Source: Acetoanaerobium noterae (GTDB lineage Bacteria; Bacillota; Clostridia; Peptostreptococcales; Filifactoraceae). Taken from it: a stretch of DNA of 64,000 nt. The position numbers were made by a program, and so were the translations under genes. Within the stretch, counting starts at the first letter, position 1, and each line of letters opens with the position of its first letter. The notes below the pieces were generated by a model. That model did no database searches. It was given only the letters and a program-made list of their open reading frames with translations, and was not told the DNA's origin. Shown one piece after another: positions 35,089 through 43,802 of the stretch. The DNA lies in contig NZ_FUYN01000001.1 of NCBI RefSeq assembly GCF_900168025.1, forward strand, positions 434,001 to 498,000. The letters are read 5' to 3'.

Positions 35089-36366
35089 ATCTTTATCGTT
35101 TTTTGGAAATTCAATAATAAATTTACTTCCCTTATTAAGCTCACTATGAACTTTTATATTACCATTTAAGTTTAACACTATATGCTTTACAATTGCAAGC
35201 CCCAAACCTGTTCCTCCGACTTTTTTGCTTCTAGCTTTATCTACTCTATAGAATCTCTCAAAAATTCTATCAATATCTTCACTTGGTATACCTATTCCAT
35301 CATCTTCAACCGAGAAAAGAATCTTTTTAGAATCCTCAAGCAGTGTCAGCCTTACAAAGCCTTCTTCCTTAGAATATTTTATAGCATTGTCGATAAGATT
35401 CAGTATCAGCTGTTTCATCAAATCAGGATTGGATTTTAAATAAATCTCATTGTCCATAGGGCTGAACTCTATAGTTACATTTTTGTCCTTTATTGTTTCA
35501 GAAACTAAATTTATACATTCATTTATTATATCAGCCAAGTTTACTGGTTCATTTGAATAATGGCTTTTGTTGCCTTCAATAAAAGATAGTATAAGTATAT
35601 CATCAATTAATCTTTGAAGCCTATTGGATTCAACCTCAATTATATCTAAGAATTTTGTTCTCATAGCTTTATTAATTCCAGCATTTGATTTTAAGGTTTC
35701 GACAAAGCCATTTATTGAAGTTAGTGGAGTTTTGAGCTCATGAGTAACATTTGCAACAAAATCACTTCTAATTGTTTCAAGCTTTATTCTCTCTGTTATG
35801 TCTTCGATATTTACTATAGCACCTATTACAATCTTATCATTGTCATCGAGTCTAATTGGGTCTACATTTATTTTATAATCAACCGTTCCAAGATGAAGCT
35901 GGGTATGCGCTCTTTCTCTTTTATGAAACAAATCCAAAATACATAAAAGCAATCTCTGATCCTTTACTATCATTTCGAAAGGTCTTCCTTCGTAATCAGT
36001 TTCATGGTAATCAAAGATATTTTTAGCTGCCTTATTCATAAGAAGTACATTTTGTTCTTTATCTATTGCAACTATACCATTTGATATGCTTTTTAATATT
36101 GCTTTAAGCTTTGAGTTTCTATCTTTGAGTGTTTCTATATTACCATATATTTCTTTAGTCATAAGGTTAAAGCTTTTTCCAGCCTTACCTAAATCTCCAG
36201 AAAATGATGAATTTATCTGGGCCATATAATTTCCCTTAGTTACTTCATCATAAGCTTTTCCTAGCTCTTTTACATATCTTCTAAGTGAAAGAGTATACTT
36301 GCCCATTAGAATAGTCGCTGCTGCTAACAGAAAAACTAAAACATTCATAATGGCTTCCATTGTCAT
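35077..36366 (-). CDS. phoR: PhoR-like sensor histidine kinase
   Basis: A 429-residue membrane kinase. Its only clear membrane span is at about residues 7-25, so it lacks a sizeable extracellular sensor domain. A HAMP-like linker (about 26-80) is followed by a PAS domain at about 85-185 (ISNGIVAIDKEQNVLLMN). The HisKA motif FVANVTHELKTPLTS has the phosphorylated His near 211. The HATPase N-box is LILNLIDNAIKYS near 313 and the G-boxes are DDGIGIP and GGTGLGLAIVKHI. It overlaps phoB by ATGA, so it is translation-coupled. Phosphate sensing is assumed from the family; no pst genes are nearby. Confidence 0.88.
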   Translation of the reverse strand: MTMEAIMNVLVFLLAAATILMGKYTLSLRRYVKELGKAYDEVTKGNYMAQINSSFSGDLGKAGKSFNLMTKEIYGNIETLKDRNSKLKAILKSISNGIVAIDKEQNVLLMNKAAKNIFDYHETDYEGRPFEMIVKDQRLLLCILDLFHKRERAHTQLHLGTVDYKINVDPIRLDDNDKIVIGAIVNIEDITERIKLETIRSDFVANVTHELKTPLTSINGFVETLKSNAGINKAMRTKFLDIIEVESNRLQRLIDDILILSFIEGNKSHYSNEPVNLADIINECINLVSETIKDKNVTIEFSPMDNEIYLKSNPDLMKQLILNLIDNAIKYSKEEGFVRLTLLEDSKKILFSVEDDGIGIPSEDIDRIFERFYRVDKARSKKVGGTGLGLAIVKHIVLNLNGNIKVHSELNKGSKFIIEFPKNDKDDSK

Positions 36367-37055
36367 TTTATCTTATACCCCACTCCTCTTATAGTTTCTA
36401 TATACTGAGGTTTTTTATCGTTATCCTCTATTTTTTTTCTCAAATGCCTTATGTGGACATCTACAGTTCTAGTTTCTCCAAAATATTCATATCCCCATAT
36501 TTTATCTAGAAGATAATTTCTAGTTAGAACCTTTCCTCTGTTTAACGCAAGAAGCTTTAATAATTCAAACTCCTTTAGGGTTAAATCAATTTTCTCATTT
36601 CTTTTAAAAACCTCATAATTTTCCATGTCAATATAAAGCTCACCTATTTCTAAGCTTGTGTCCATAATAGGCTGGCTCGGAGCTGCATATCTTCTAGTGA
36701 CAGCTTTTACTCTAGCCATCAATTCCTTTATGGAAAATGGCTTAGTGATATAATCATCAGCACCTAGCTCAAGGCCATAAATTTTGTCTTTTTCCATATT
36801 TTTAGCTGTAAGCATGATTATTGGTGTATCTTTTAACTCTTCATCTTCTCTTATCTTACTGCAAACCTTTGTCCCGTCCATAATAGGTAGCATCAAATCG
36901 AGTAAAATTAATGCTGGTTTTATATCCTTTGCTTTTTTTAAAGCTTCTTCTCCATCGTAGGCATATTCAACTTCGTATCCTTTAAGCTCCATATTAAACT
37001 TCAGAAGCTCAACTATATTTTCTTCGTCATCTACAATTAATACTTTTTTATTCAT
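36363..37055 (-). CDS. phoB: PhoB/PhoP-like response regulator
   Basis: A 230-residue OmpR/PhoB-type regulator. The receiver domain (about 1-120) has the acidic pair in VDDEEN, the phosphoacceptor Asp in LILLDLMLPIMDG near 54 and the Lys in ITKPFSIKELMARVKA near 105. The C-terminal winged helix (about 132-230) has LTLKEFELLKLLALNRGKVL and TVDVHIRHLRKKI, then IRGVGYKI. It is 4 bases overlapped with its kinase. It also has a good GGAGG site, and is preceded by a 100-base gap after nrdR. Confidence 0.93.
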   Translation of the reverse strand: MNKKVLIVDDEENIVELLKFNMELKGYEVEYAYDGEEALKKAKDIKPALILLDLMLPIMDGTKVCSKIREDEELKDTPIIMLTAKNMEKDKIYGLELGADDYITKPFSIKELMARVKAVTRRYAAPSQPIMDTSLEIGELYIDMENYEVFKRNEKIDLTLKEFELLKLLALNRGKVLTRNYLLDKIWGYEYFGETRTVDVHIRHLRKKIEDNDKKPQYIETIRGVGYKIK

Positions 37056-37155
37056 AGTCTACCTCCATGCTATTTTCCAATCACCCTAGCACAAGTATAT
37101 ATGAAAATTAACCTTCTTTTGTAAAACTCATGTTAAGTTTGTAAATAAATATTAG

Positions 37156-37620
37156 CTATTTTTTGCTTTTTTCCTCTATTATATTTTTCAGTTCATCCAA
37201 AAAGCTATTCACATCCTTGAACTGCCTATATACAGAAGCAAATCTAACATAGCTTACTTCATCTATATCTTTGAGTTTATCCATAACTAGATTTCCAATT
37301 TCTTCACTGGAAATTTCTCTTTGCATCATATTTACTATTTCTTTTTCTATATCAGTAACTATATTTTCCATCTGCTTTATTGATATCGGTCTTTTTTCAC
37401 AGGATCTAATTATTCCCTTTAAAATTTTTTCTCTGTCAAAGAACTCTCTTGCTCCATCTTTTTTAACTACCATTACATTTACTTGCTCAATTTTCTCATA
37501 GGTAGTAAATCTTCTTTTACAATTTTCACATTCTCTTCTTCGTCTTATGGAATTGCCTTCCTCAATAGGTCGTGAATCAACAACCTTTGATGTATCAAAA
37601 TCACAGTAAGGGCATTTCAT
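37156..37620 (-). CDS. nrdR: Transcription repressor NrdR
   Basis: A 154-residue repressor of ribonucleotide reductase genes. The N-terminal zinc ribbon is [18 protein letters not shown] with the second Cys pair in [12 protein letters not shown]. The ATP-cone domain at about 49-139 ([20 protein letters not shown]) senses ATP/dATP. ATG 37620 with GAGG eight bases before it gives the usual MKCPYC start; a GTG nine bases earlier lies in the ribosome site. It follows ftsZ downstream after a terminator. Confidence 0.96.
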   Translation of the reverse strand: MKCPYCDFDTSKVVDSRPIEEGNSIRRRRECENCKRRFTTYEKIEQVNVMVVKKDGAREFFDREKILKGIIRSCEKRPISIKQMENIVTDIEKEIVNMMQREISSEEIGNLVMDKLKDIDEVSYVRFASVYRQFKDVNSFLDELKNIIEEKSKK

Positions 37621-37653
37621 TTCATCCACCTCAAAATTTTTAAATTGGTAAAG

Positions 37654-37686
37654 AAAAAAGTCTACTCAAAATGAGACAGACTTTTT
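37654..37686 (-). terminator. Terminator after ftsZ
   Basis: Minus-strand arms AAAAAGTCT and AGACTTTTTT enclose CTCATTTTGAG, which also pairs, so the stem is long with small mismatches and a T-run. It lies between the ftsZ stop and nrdR. Confidence 0.85.
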
Positions 37687-37703
37687 CAGGTCATGTATAA
37701 AGC

Positions 37704-38813
37704 TTATTTCTTGTTGGTTCTAACTAACCACGGAGGAAGCTCAAGACTTTCTACTTCTTCCTTTGTTTCTTCCTCTTCTGCTATTATTTCCTCCTCGGCC
37801 ACTTCGGCCTCATCTAGCAGATTAAAGGTCTTTGATTCCAATCCTCCTGGATGTCCATCAAATCCTGTAGCTATAACAGTGATGCTTATTTCATCTCCTG
37901 CATCCTCACTATAAGCCGTTCCAACTATTATCTCAGAATCATCTCTATTTACAGCTTCAGTAATAAACTTAGAAGCTTCATTAAACTCGTGTATTGTAAA
38001 AGTATCCTTAGATGCAGTAACATTTAGTAGCACAGCTTTTGCACCCTTAACAGTAGTCTCAAGTAATGGACTATGAATAGCTGCTTTTGCAGCTTCAAGA
38101 GCTCTGTTTTCTCCCTTAGCTTTTCCAGTACCCATATGGGCAATTCCTCTGTCAAGCATCGTAGTTCTAACATCTGCAAAGTCTACGTTGATAAGTCCAG
38201 GTACTTTAATTATGTCTGTAATACCCTTAACGCCTTGCTTAAGTACTTCATTTGCCATTTCAAAAGCGTCTTCCATTTTTGTATCTTTAGAACAGATTTC
38301 TAATATTCTGTCGTTTGGTATAACAATTAAGGTATCAACATTTTTCTTAAGTTCGTCAATTCCCTTTTCTGCTTTTTTCATTTTTTGAGGTCCTTCAAAA
38401 AAGAACGGCTTTGTAACTATTCCTACTGTAAGTATATTTAATTCTTTTGCTATTCTAGCTACAACAGGAGCTGCTCCAGTTCCTGTTCCGCCTCCCATAC
38501 CTGCAGTAATAAAAATCATATCTGTACCGTCTAGAGAATTTTTGATATCCTCAATACTCTCCTCAGCAGCTTTTTGTCCAATTTCAGGATTTGCTCCTGC
38601 ACCTAACCCTCTAGTTAGCTTTTCTCCAATTTGAAGTTTTGATTCAGCTTCTGATTTGTTAAGAGCCTGAGAGTCTGTGTTAACAGCTATATATTCAACC
38701 CCTACTATTCCTGCATGAATCATTCTGTTAACAGCGTTTCCTCCTCCGCCGCCAACCCCTACTATTCTTATTTTTTCTTTGCTGTCATTGGTACTAATAT
38801 CAAATTGTAGCAT
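37704..38813 (-). CDS. ftsZ: Cell division protein FtsZ
   Basis: A 369-residue tubulin-like GTPase that forms the Z-ring. The start [14 protein letters not shown] is at about residues 19-32, and the tubulin signature [15 protein letters not shown] is near 105. A T7-loop region ([11 protein letters not shown]) near 207 completes the active site between subunits. An acidic linker of about 25 residues precedes the conserved C-terminal peptide LELPPWLVR, which binds SepF and other partners. ftsA is not adjacent, unlike many Firmicutes. Confidence 0.98.
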   Translation of the reverse strand: MLQFDISTNDSKEKIRIVGVGGGGGNAVNRMIHAGIVGVEYIAVNTDSQALNKSEAESKLQIGEKLTRGLGAGANPEIGQKAAEESIEDIKNSLDGTDMIFITAGMGGGTGTGAAPVVARIAKELNILTVGIVTKPFFFEGPQKMKKAEKGIDELKKNVDTLIVIPNDRILEICSKDTKMEDAFEMANEVLKQGVKGITDIIKVPGLINVDFADVRTTMLDRGIAHMGTGKAKGENRALEAAKAAIHSPLLETTVKGAKAVLLNVTASKDTFTIHEFNEASKFITEAVNRDDSEIIVGTAYSEDAGDEISITVIATGFDGHPGGLESKTFNLLDEAEVAEEEIIAEEEETKEEVESLELPPWLVRTNKK

Positions 38814-38911
38814 GGCATGCCCTCCTAAAATTAACTATTCGTCATTTTAATACTTTTATTATAATCTATAAACTAGTATTTGCGCAAAATAATATATAAT
38901 TTTATTTTAAC

Positions 38912-39283
38912 TTATTCTAGTTCTTTTGTCATTGTTCTCTTTTTTGATGAGTAAAGTTTATTAAAAATAAGTCTTCTTATAGATGCAAAATTTTGGAATA
39001 GCCTTCCACCAAACACAATAATAGGCGCATAATACAAAGGTACTCCTAGCCTATCTCCAAGGTAAGCTAAAAATCCAGCTAGTATTGCATTAGTAAAAAA
39101 ACCTGTGATGAACATAAGATTATCATAGGTATTTTCCATAGATGACCTTATAGCACCAAAAACCGAATCCATCGCAGCAAGTATTGCTACTGAAACGTAA
39201 AGTGAATAGTTATCAGGGTAAGTAAATGGCACATAGTAACCAACTACAACACCTAGTGCTAATCCAATAATAGCCCAAATCAT
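38912..39283 (-). CDS. sbp: Small basic protein (Sbp, DUF1290)
   Basis: A 123-residue membrane protein with three or four spans, matching the Sbp/DUF1290 family (IIGLALGVVVGYYVP, AAMDSVFGAIRSSMENTY, then GDRLGVPLYYAPIIVFGGRLFQN). The C-terminus is basic. It occurs beside ftsZ and DUF881 genes in many Firmicutes and Actinobacteria, with no firm biochemical role. ATG 39283 (GGAGG seven bases before) overlaps the stop of the upstream DUF881 gene as TGATG. Confidence 0.9.
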   Translation of the reverse strand: MIWAIIGLALGVVVGYYVPFTYPDNYSLYVSVAILAAMDSVFGAIRSSMENTYDNLMFITGFFTNAILAGFLAYLGDRLGVPLYYAPIIVFGGRLFQNFASIRRLIFNKLYSSKKRTMTKELE

Positions 39284-40002
39284 CACTGTGCCTCCTTTAG
39301 ATATTTAAAATTAATAGTCTTGCTGTATTTAGGTATAGTTAAGCTTTCTTCTGTAAAAAAATCTATTCCTATGCCATAAACACTTTTTAGTAAGTAGGCA
39401 TATGAATCTGGCGCAGTAATAGCTTGCTTCATTTCATCTAGAGGCCCAGTGGCTGCAATCACAAAAGGCTGCCCAAAGGTCTTTCCATTTATAGTAATTG
39501 TAGGTCCACTGCATCTTATCTCAGACATAAAAAGAAGTCGTTGTCCATTTACTGATAGCGCCTCAGCTCCTGCAAGCTTGAGGTCATTTATTATATGAAG
39601 CACGTCTTGGTCGTGCACGATTATATTATTTGGGTTTTCTCCATCTTTTATTTCTCTATCACTATCTCTGATTTCTACTACAATTCCTCTGCCCTTAATA
39701 TCCGTGCTTCCAGATATGTCAGCCATCATAAGCTTCTGTTCTTGTAGTACTGGAACTATTGAGCCACTATTGTCAAGCTCATCTTCATAGCGTTTGTACT
39801 CATCTTCTTTTTGCTTAATTAAATTATTAAGATTTATAATTTCGTTTTTTTCTACTTCAATCTGCTTCTCTATTTCTTGGATTGACTTTAAGGTGACTAA
39901 TCCATGAGTAGAACTAACACTTTTTATTTGAAGCACTAAAATAATACCCAGTAGAAAAGTCATAAAAACCAACATATTTATTTTTGTTTTATTACCCGAC
40001 AT
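39283..40002 (-). CDS. DUF881-family membrane-anchored protein (second copy)
   Basis: A 239-residue protein with an N-terminal span at about residues 9-26 and a coiled coil to about 75. The DUF881 domain follows at about 95-235 (GRGIVVEIRDSDREI, LKLAGAEALSVNGQRL, TINGKTFGQPFVIAATG). The domain is extracellular. It is a paralogue of the gene immediately upstream, so the pair arose by duplication. Function unproven; position suggests septum or wall assembly. Its stop overlaps the sbp start. Confidence 0.88.
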   Translation of the reverse strand: MSGNKTKINMLVFMTFLLGIILVLQIKSVSSTHGLVTLKSIQEIEKQIEVEKNEIINLNNLIKQKEDEYKRYEDELDNSGSIVPVLQEQKLMMADISGSTDIKGRGIVVEIRDSDREIKDGENPNNIIVHDQDVLHIINDLKLAGAEALSVNGQRLLFMSEIRCSGPTITINGKTFGQPFVIAATGPLDEMKQAITAPDSYAYLLKSVYGIGIDFFTEESLTIPKYSKTINFKYLKEAQ

Positions 40003-40012
40003 TTTCTCACCC

Positions 40013-40720
40013 TTAATTTTCTACTGGCATAGAGTATTTAAACTCAACATTTTTTGTGAACCTTGGCAATTTCAGCTCTGGTTTTTTTTCTATACTGGCA
40101 TTTATATTATAGTGTTTTCGAATTTCCCATAAAACCCCATATCTTAAGTTTAATGCCGATTCCATAGTATCCGGATTCCCTACTGCTCTTATTTCATAAG
40201 GCTCAAAAATAGGATTCCCATTGACATAAAGCTTATCTCCAACTAGCTGAAAAAAAGTAGTATTTACATAACGTTCTTCATTTATGGCAATGCCTTCTGC
40301 TCCTGAAGCATTTAGCTTATTGATAACCGAAAGTAAAAGCTCATAATTATATGTAAGTAGAGCTGTTTGCTGAGATTCTTGATCTGAGGATTGAAATTTA
40401 ATTACGATTCCTGGTCCAATAGCTTCCTTTTGACCTAGCATGAGCTCAAATTTATCAATTTCCTTTCTTAGCTCCTGCTCCATATAATCCTCTTGAAGTT
40501 CAGAATCCTTTAGCTCCTTGGCTTTCAATTCTAATGCCTGTAGCTCTTGTTCTAGACCTAGTTTTTTGTCTCTAAGAGATTTAAGCTCAGATTGAAGCTG
40601 TCTGGACTTTTGAGACGAAGCTACCCCACCGGTCAAGTCATCTATACTCTTAAGCTGTAGGGCAATTGTAATACCAATTATAAAGCTAAAAATAAGAAAA
40701 ATTAACTTTTCCTTTTTCAT
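40013..40720 (-). CDS. DUF881-family membrane-anchored protein (first copy)
   Basis: A 235-residue paralogue with the same design: one N-terminal span (about 5-23), a coiled coil to about 90, and a DUF881 domain (GPGIVIKFQSSDQES, KLNASGAEGIAINEERYV, YVNGNPIFEPYEIRAVG). It lies eight bases after ftsQ in the same direction and ten bases before the second copy. Its role is unknown but presumably paired with the second copy. Confidence 0.88.
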   Translation of the reverse strand: MKKEKLIFLIFSFIIGITIALQLKSIDDLTGGVASSQKSRQLQSELKSLRDKKLGLEQELQALELKAKELKDSELQEDYMEQELRKEIDKFELMLGQKEAIGPGIVIKFQSSDQESQQTALLTYNYELLLSVINKLNASGAEGIAINEERYVNTTFFQLVGDKLYVNGNPIFEPYEIRAVGNPDTMESALNLRYGVLWEIRKHYNINASIEKKPELKLPRFTKNVEFKYSMPVEN

Positions 40721-40727
40721 ACTAAAT

Positions 40728-41468
40728 CTATCCTTCCCTATACACAGGATTACTATTATATCTCATATCAATTACTCCATAGTGGATTCCTTTAGTGTGC
40801 AAGTCCACCAAAATCTTATTTAGTCTAAGCATCTTGTCATTAAGTCCACTTCCGTCACCTAGAAGCACCGTTATACCATTTGAGGTTGTCATATATATAT
40901 TTTCTAGATTCTTTAAGTTTATGTCGGATATGCTCTCAAGTAATCTTGCATTTTGAGAAACTGAAATCATACTGAGTATAGCTGTAAATTGCTCTTCATT
41001 TTCTATTGGGATTTTCTTTCCTAGCTGAACTTTCACAGGCTTTATTCCACTGATTATTGGTTTTTGCATAGCTGCAACATCTGTTTGGATTTTAAGGACA
41101 ACTCCTTCTTCATCTATTATTGCATAGCCTCCAGTAACAGGTATAATAGCTGACTCAAATCTCTGCTTTATTGAAAAAACAAGTGTCTTTGGAAATTTTC
41201 TTTTAATTTTTATATCTTTTATATATGGATTGCTCTTTATGTTTCCTTCTGCTGCCTTCAGGCTAATTTTATAAATATTATTATCCTTATCTATTTTAGA
41301 AAGCTCTAATATTTCTTTTTTTGATAGGCTAGTTTCCCCTAATACAATTGCATTCTCAAAATAAAAATAAGGTAGAAATAAATAGCCAAAAACAGTCAAA
41401 ATCAAGAATGCAAATATGCCTATAATTATTTTTTTTTTGCTTGTATTAATTCTTTCCATATTATTCAC
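40728..41468 (-). CDS. ftsQ: Cell division protein FtsQ/DivIB
   Basis: A 246-residue bitopic protein. One membrane span (about residues 13-33) is followed by a POTRA domain (about 35-105: FENAIVLGETSLSKKEILEL, then KRKFPKTLVFSIKQR). A beta domain follows, GGYAIIDEEGVVLKI being the typical FtsQ strand. DivIB organises the FtsL-FtsB/DivIC septal complex. The start is GTG 41468, overlapping murG; an ATG nine bases later is possible, and neither has a strong ribosome site. Confidence 0.88.
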   Translation of the reverse strand: MNNMERINTSKKKIIIGIFAFLILTVFGYLFLPYFYFENAIVLGETSLSKKEILELSKIDKDNNIYKISLKAAEGNIKSNPYIKDIKIKRKFPKTLVFSIKQRFESAIIPVTGGYAIIDEEGVVLKIQTDVAAMQKPIISGIKPVKVQLGKKIPIENEEQFTAILSMISVSQNARLLESISDINLKNLENIYMTTSNGITVLLGDGSGLNDKMLRLNKILVDLHTKGIHYGVIDMRYNSNPVYREG

Positions 41469-42555
41469 TTTTCTTCATCAAAATATTATAAATCAGTTGA
41501 GCAGGATTTTCCTTAGATAAGCTTAAGCTATTTTCTTCCATAGCTTGTCTAAGCTTATCATCTTCCATAATACTATATAGTTTTTCCCTAAGTACCTCAG
41601 CTGAAAGCTCATCCTCTAATATGCAAAATCCAGCTCCAGCGCTTTCAATTGTTTTTGCATTGTATTCTTGATGATTTTCCGCAGTATATTTTTTAGGAAT
41701 TACTATACTAGGCTTCCCAAGATAATTTACTTCAGCCAGCGTTATAGCTCCAGCACTACACACAATAACGTCTGCTGCTGCCATATAAGTACCCATATTT
41801 TCTATATATGGATATATTTTTATATTTTCTTTGTAATCTTCAATATTAAAACCCTCGGCAAAGGTGTCATAATGGAACTTACCCGTAGCATGTACCACAA
41901 CTACATCCTTAGTAACAAATTGTGGAATCATATCTCTTATTGCTTTATTAAGACTCTTAGACCCTCCGCTTCCTCCAACACTTAGTAGAATAAAGCTTTC
42001 TTGTTTTAAGTTAAGCTTTTCTCTAGCTTCAGATTTTGTCATAGAAAAATTTTCATTTCTAACTGGATTTCCAACGAACACAGGGTTACTCTTAGAATCA
42101 AAAAACTTCTTTGCCTCTTCAAAGCCTAAAAACACATTATTGACTTTTTTCCCAAGTAGCTTATTTGTTATTCCTGGAAAAACATTTTGCTCATGTATAG
42201 CAGTTCTTATACCCATAAGCGCAGCCATCATAACAACAGGACCAGAAACATAACCTCCTGTACCTATTACAATATCTGGTTTTTCTTCTTTCAAAATTTT
42301 TCTCACTCTAGAAATAGAGCTTATAAGCTTATATGAACGTTTTATATTTTCTAAAGAAAGCTTACGTTGAAATCCCTTTACTTCAATAGGTACGAATTTG
42401 TATCCATAGCTAGGCACAATAGATTCTTCTAGGCTATTTGGCGTTCCTATATAGGTCACTTCGCAGTCTGGATTATTTACCTTAAAAGAATTTGCTATGG
42501 ATAGAGCTGGATAGATATGTCCTCCAGTTCCTCCCCCTGAAACTATTACTTTCAT
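41461..42555 (-). CDS. murG: UDP-GlcNAc:lipid I transferase MurG
   Basis: A 364-residue GT-B glycosyltransferase making lipid II. The first glycine motif is VSGGGTGGHIYPALS at about residues 5-19. EQNVFPGITNKLLGKKV lies near 122, LSVGGSGGSKSLN near 190 and CSAGAITLAEV near 266, followed by the sugar-nucleotide-binding YTAENHQEYNA. It overlaps the ftsQ start. Confidence 0.97.
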   Translation of the reverse strand: MKVIVSGGGTGGHIYPALSIANSFKVNNPDCEVTYIGTPNSLEESIVPSYGYKFVPIEVKGFQRKLSLENIKRSYKLISSISRVRKILKEEKPDIVIGTGGYVSGPVVMMAALMGIRTAIHEQNVFPGITNKLLGKKVNNVFLGFEEAKKFFDSKSNPVFVGNPVRNENFSMTKSEAREKLNLKQESFILLSVGGSGGSKSLNKAIRDMIPQFVTKDVVVVHATGKFHYDTFAEGFNIEDYKENIKIYPYIENMGTYMAAADVIVCSAGAITLAEVNYLGKPSIVIPKKYTAENHQEYNAKTIESAGAGFCILEDELSAEVLREKLYSIMEDDKLRQAMEENSLSLSKENPAQLIYNILMKKSE

Positions 42556-42610
42556 TAAATTTTCTCCTTTATTTCAATATCTCATATTATATATATAAAA
42601 TTTTATTACA

Positions 42611-43717
42611 TTATTTTGAGTATCTAGACACATTTAGTATTATGCCCATAGCACACATAAAAATCACCAGTGATGTTCCTCCATAGCTTATAAATGGCAG
42701 TGGCAATCCTGTATTTGGTATAGAAGAGGTAGCAACTCCAATATTAATAAGCACCTGAATTCCTATCTGAAGAGTTATACCAGCAACTAGCATAGAAGAA
42801 AACATATCAGGAGCTTTCACAACAAGCTGAAGACATCTTAGAATTAGAAATGCAAATAATATAAGTACAAAAATACCTCCTATGTATCCCAGCTCTTCTC
42901 CTATAATTGCAAATATAAAATCATTTTGTGGCTCTGGAAGATAAAAGAACTTTTGTCTGCTTTTGCCTAGACCTAGTCCGAAAATCCCTCCTGAACCAAG
43001 AGCATAAAGAGATTGAATTACTTGATAACCATTTCCAAGAGGATCTTTAAATGGATCTAGAAATGTAGTAAATCGCTTCAACCTATAGGGTTCAAATAAA
43101 ATCAGAAGTATGATTCCAAATATTCCCATTCCAGCTATCCCTAATACGTAGATATAATGCATCCCTGCAATAAAAAGCATTCCAAAGGTTACAAACAAAA
43201 TAGTAACGCTAGTTGATAAATCTGGCTGAATTATTATTAACAAAACCGATAGTCCTACATAAATAAATGGCTGAATTATAGTGCTGGGATTATTTATTAG
43301 GTTTTTTCTATTGCTTATGATTGTAGCTGTCATTATAATACAAGCAAACTTAGTAACCTCTGATGTCATCAAAGTAGAAAAACCAATATCAAGCCATCTC
43401 TTAGCATAATTTAATTCTATTCCTAGTGGCGAAAATCTTGTCATCAGCAATAATAAAATATTTACGCCCATAAGGGGAAGGGCAAATTTTTTATAAACTT
43501 TATAATTAATTTTTGATACGAATAGCATTCCGGCAAAGCCTATTATCGAAAATACAATATTTTTTTTAAGGAAAAATAAAGGGTCATTATGTTTGACCCC
43601 TGATTGAACATAGCTCGCACTAAAAACCATTATGGTACCGAATAAAACTAAAATACCTGTAAGAGAAAATATCCAAGCATCAAAATTTCCTGAAGATTTT
43701 CTTATGTTTTTTTCCAT
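42611..43717 (-). CDS. ftsW: FtsW-type septal glycosyltransferase (SEDS family)
   Basis: A protein of about 368 residues with ten likely membrane spans, of the FtsW/RodA/SpoVE family that polymerises lipid II. Family blocks are GYQVIQSLYALGSGGIFGLGLG, FAIIGEELGYIGGIFVLI and the C-terminal PLPFISYGGTSL. Its place between murD and murG in the division cluster favours FtsW over RodA. ATG 43717 is used, with GGTGG five bases before it; a GTG nine bases earlier is inside that site. Confidence 0.93.
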   Translation of the reverse strand: MEKNIRKSSGNFDAWIFSLTGILVLFGTIMVFSASYVQSGVKHNDPLFFLKKNIVFSIIGFAGMLFVSKINYKVYKKFALPLMGVNILLLLMTRFSPLGIELNYAKRWLDIGFSTLMTSEVTKFACIIMTATIISNRKNLINNPSTIIQPFIYVGLSVLLIIIQPDLSTSVTILFVTFGMLFIAGMHYIYVLGIAGMGIFGIILLILFEPYRLKRFTTFLDPFKDPLGNGYQVIQSLYALGSGGIFGLGLGKSRQKFFYLPEPQNDFIFAIIGEELGYIGGIFVLILFAFLILRCLQLVVKAPDMFSSMLVAGITLQIGIQVLINIGVATSSIPNTGLPLPFISYGGTSLVIFMCAMGIILNVSRYSK

Positions 43718-43802
43718 AATTACCACCCATATTATTTTTAGGAAATATGATTATTTAAAAAACCAAGGATTGCTACTCAGCCACAGAAATTTTTCCATTT
43801 AA

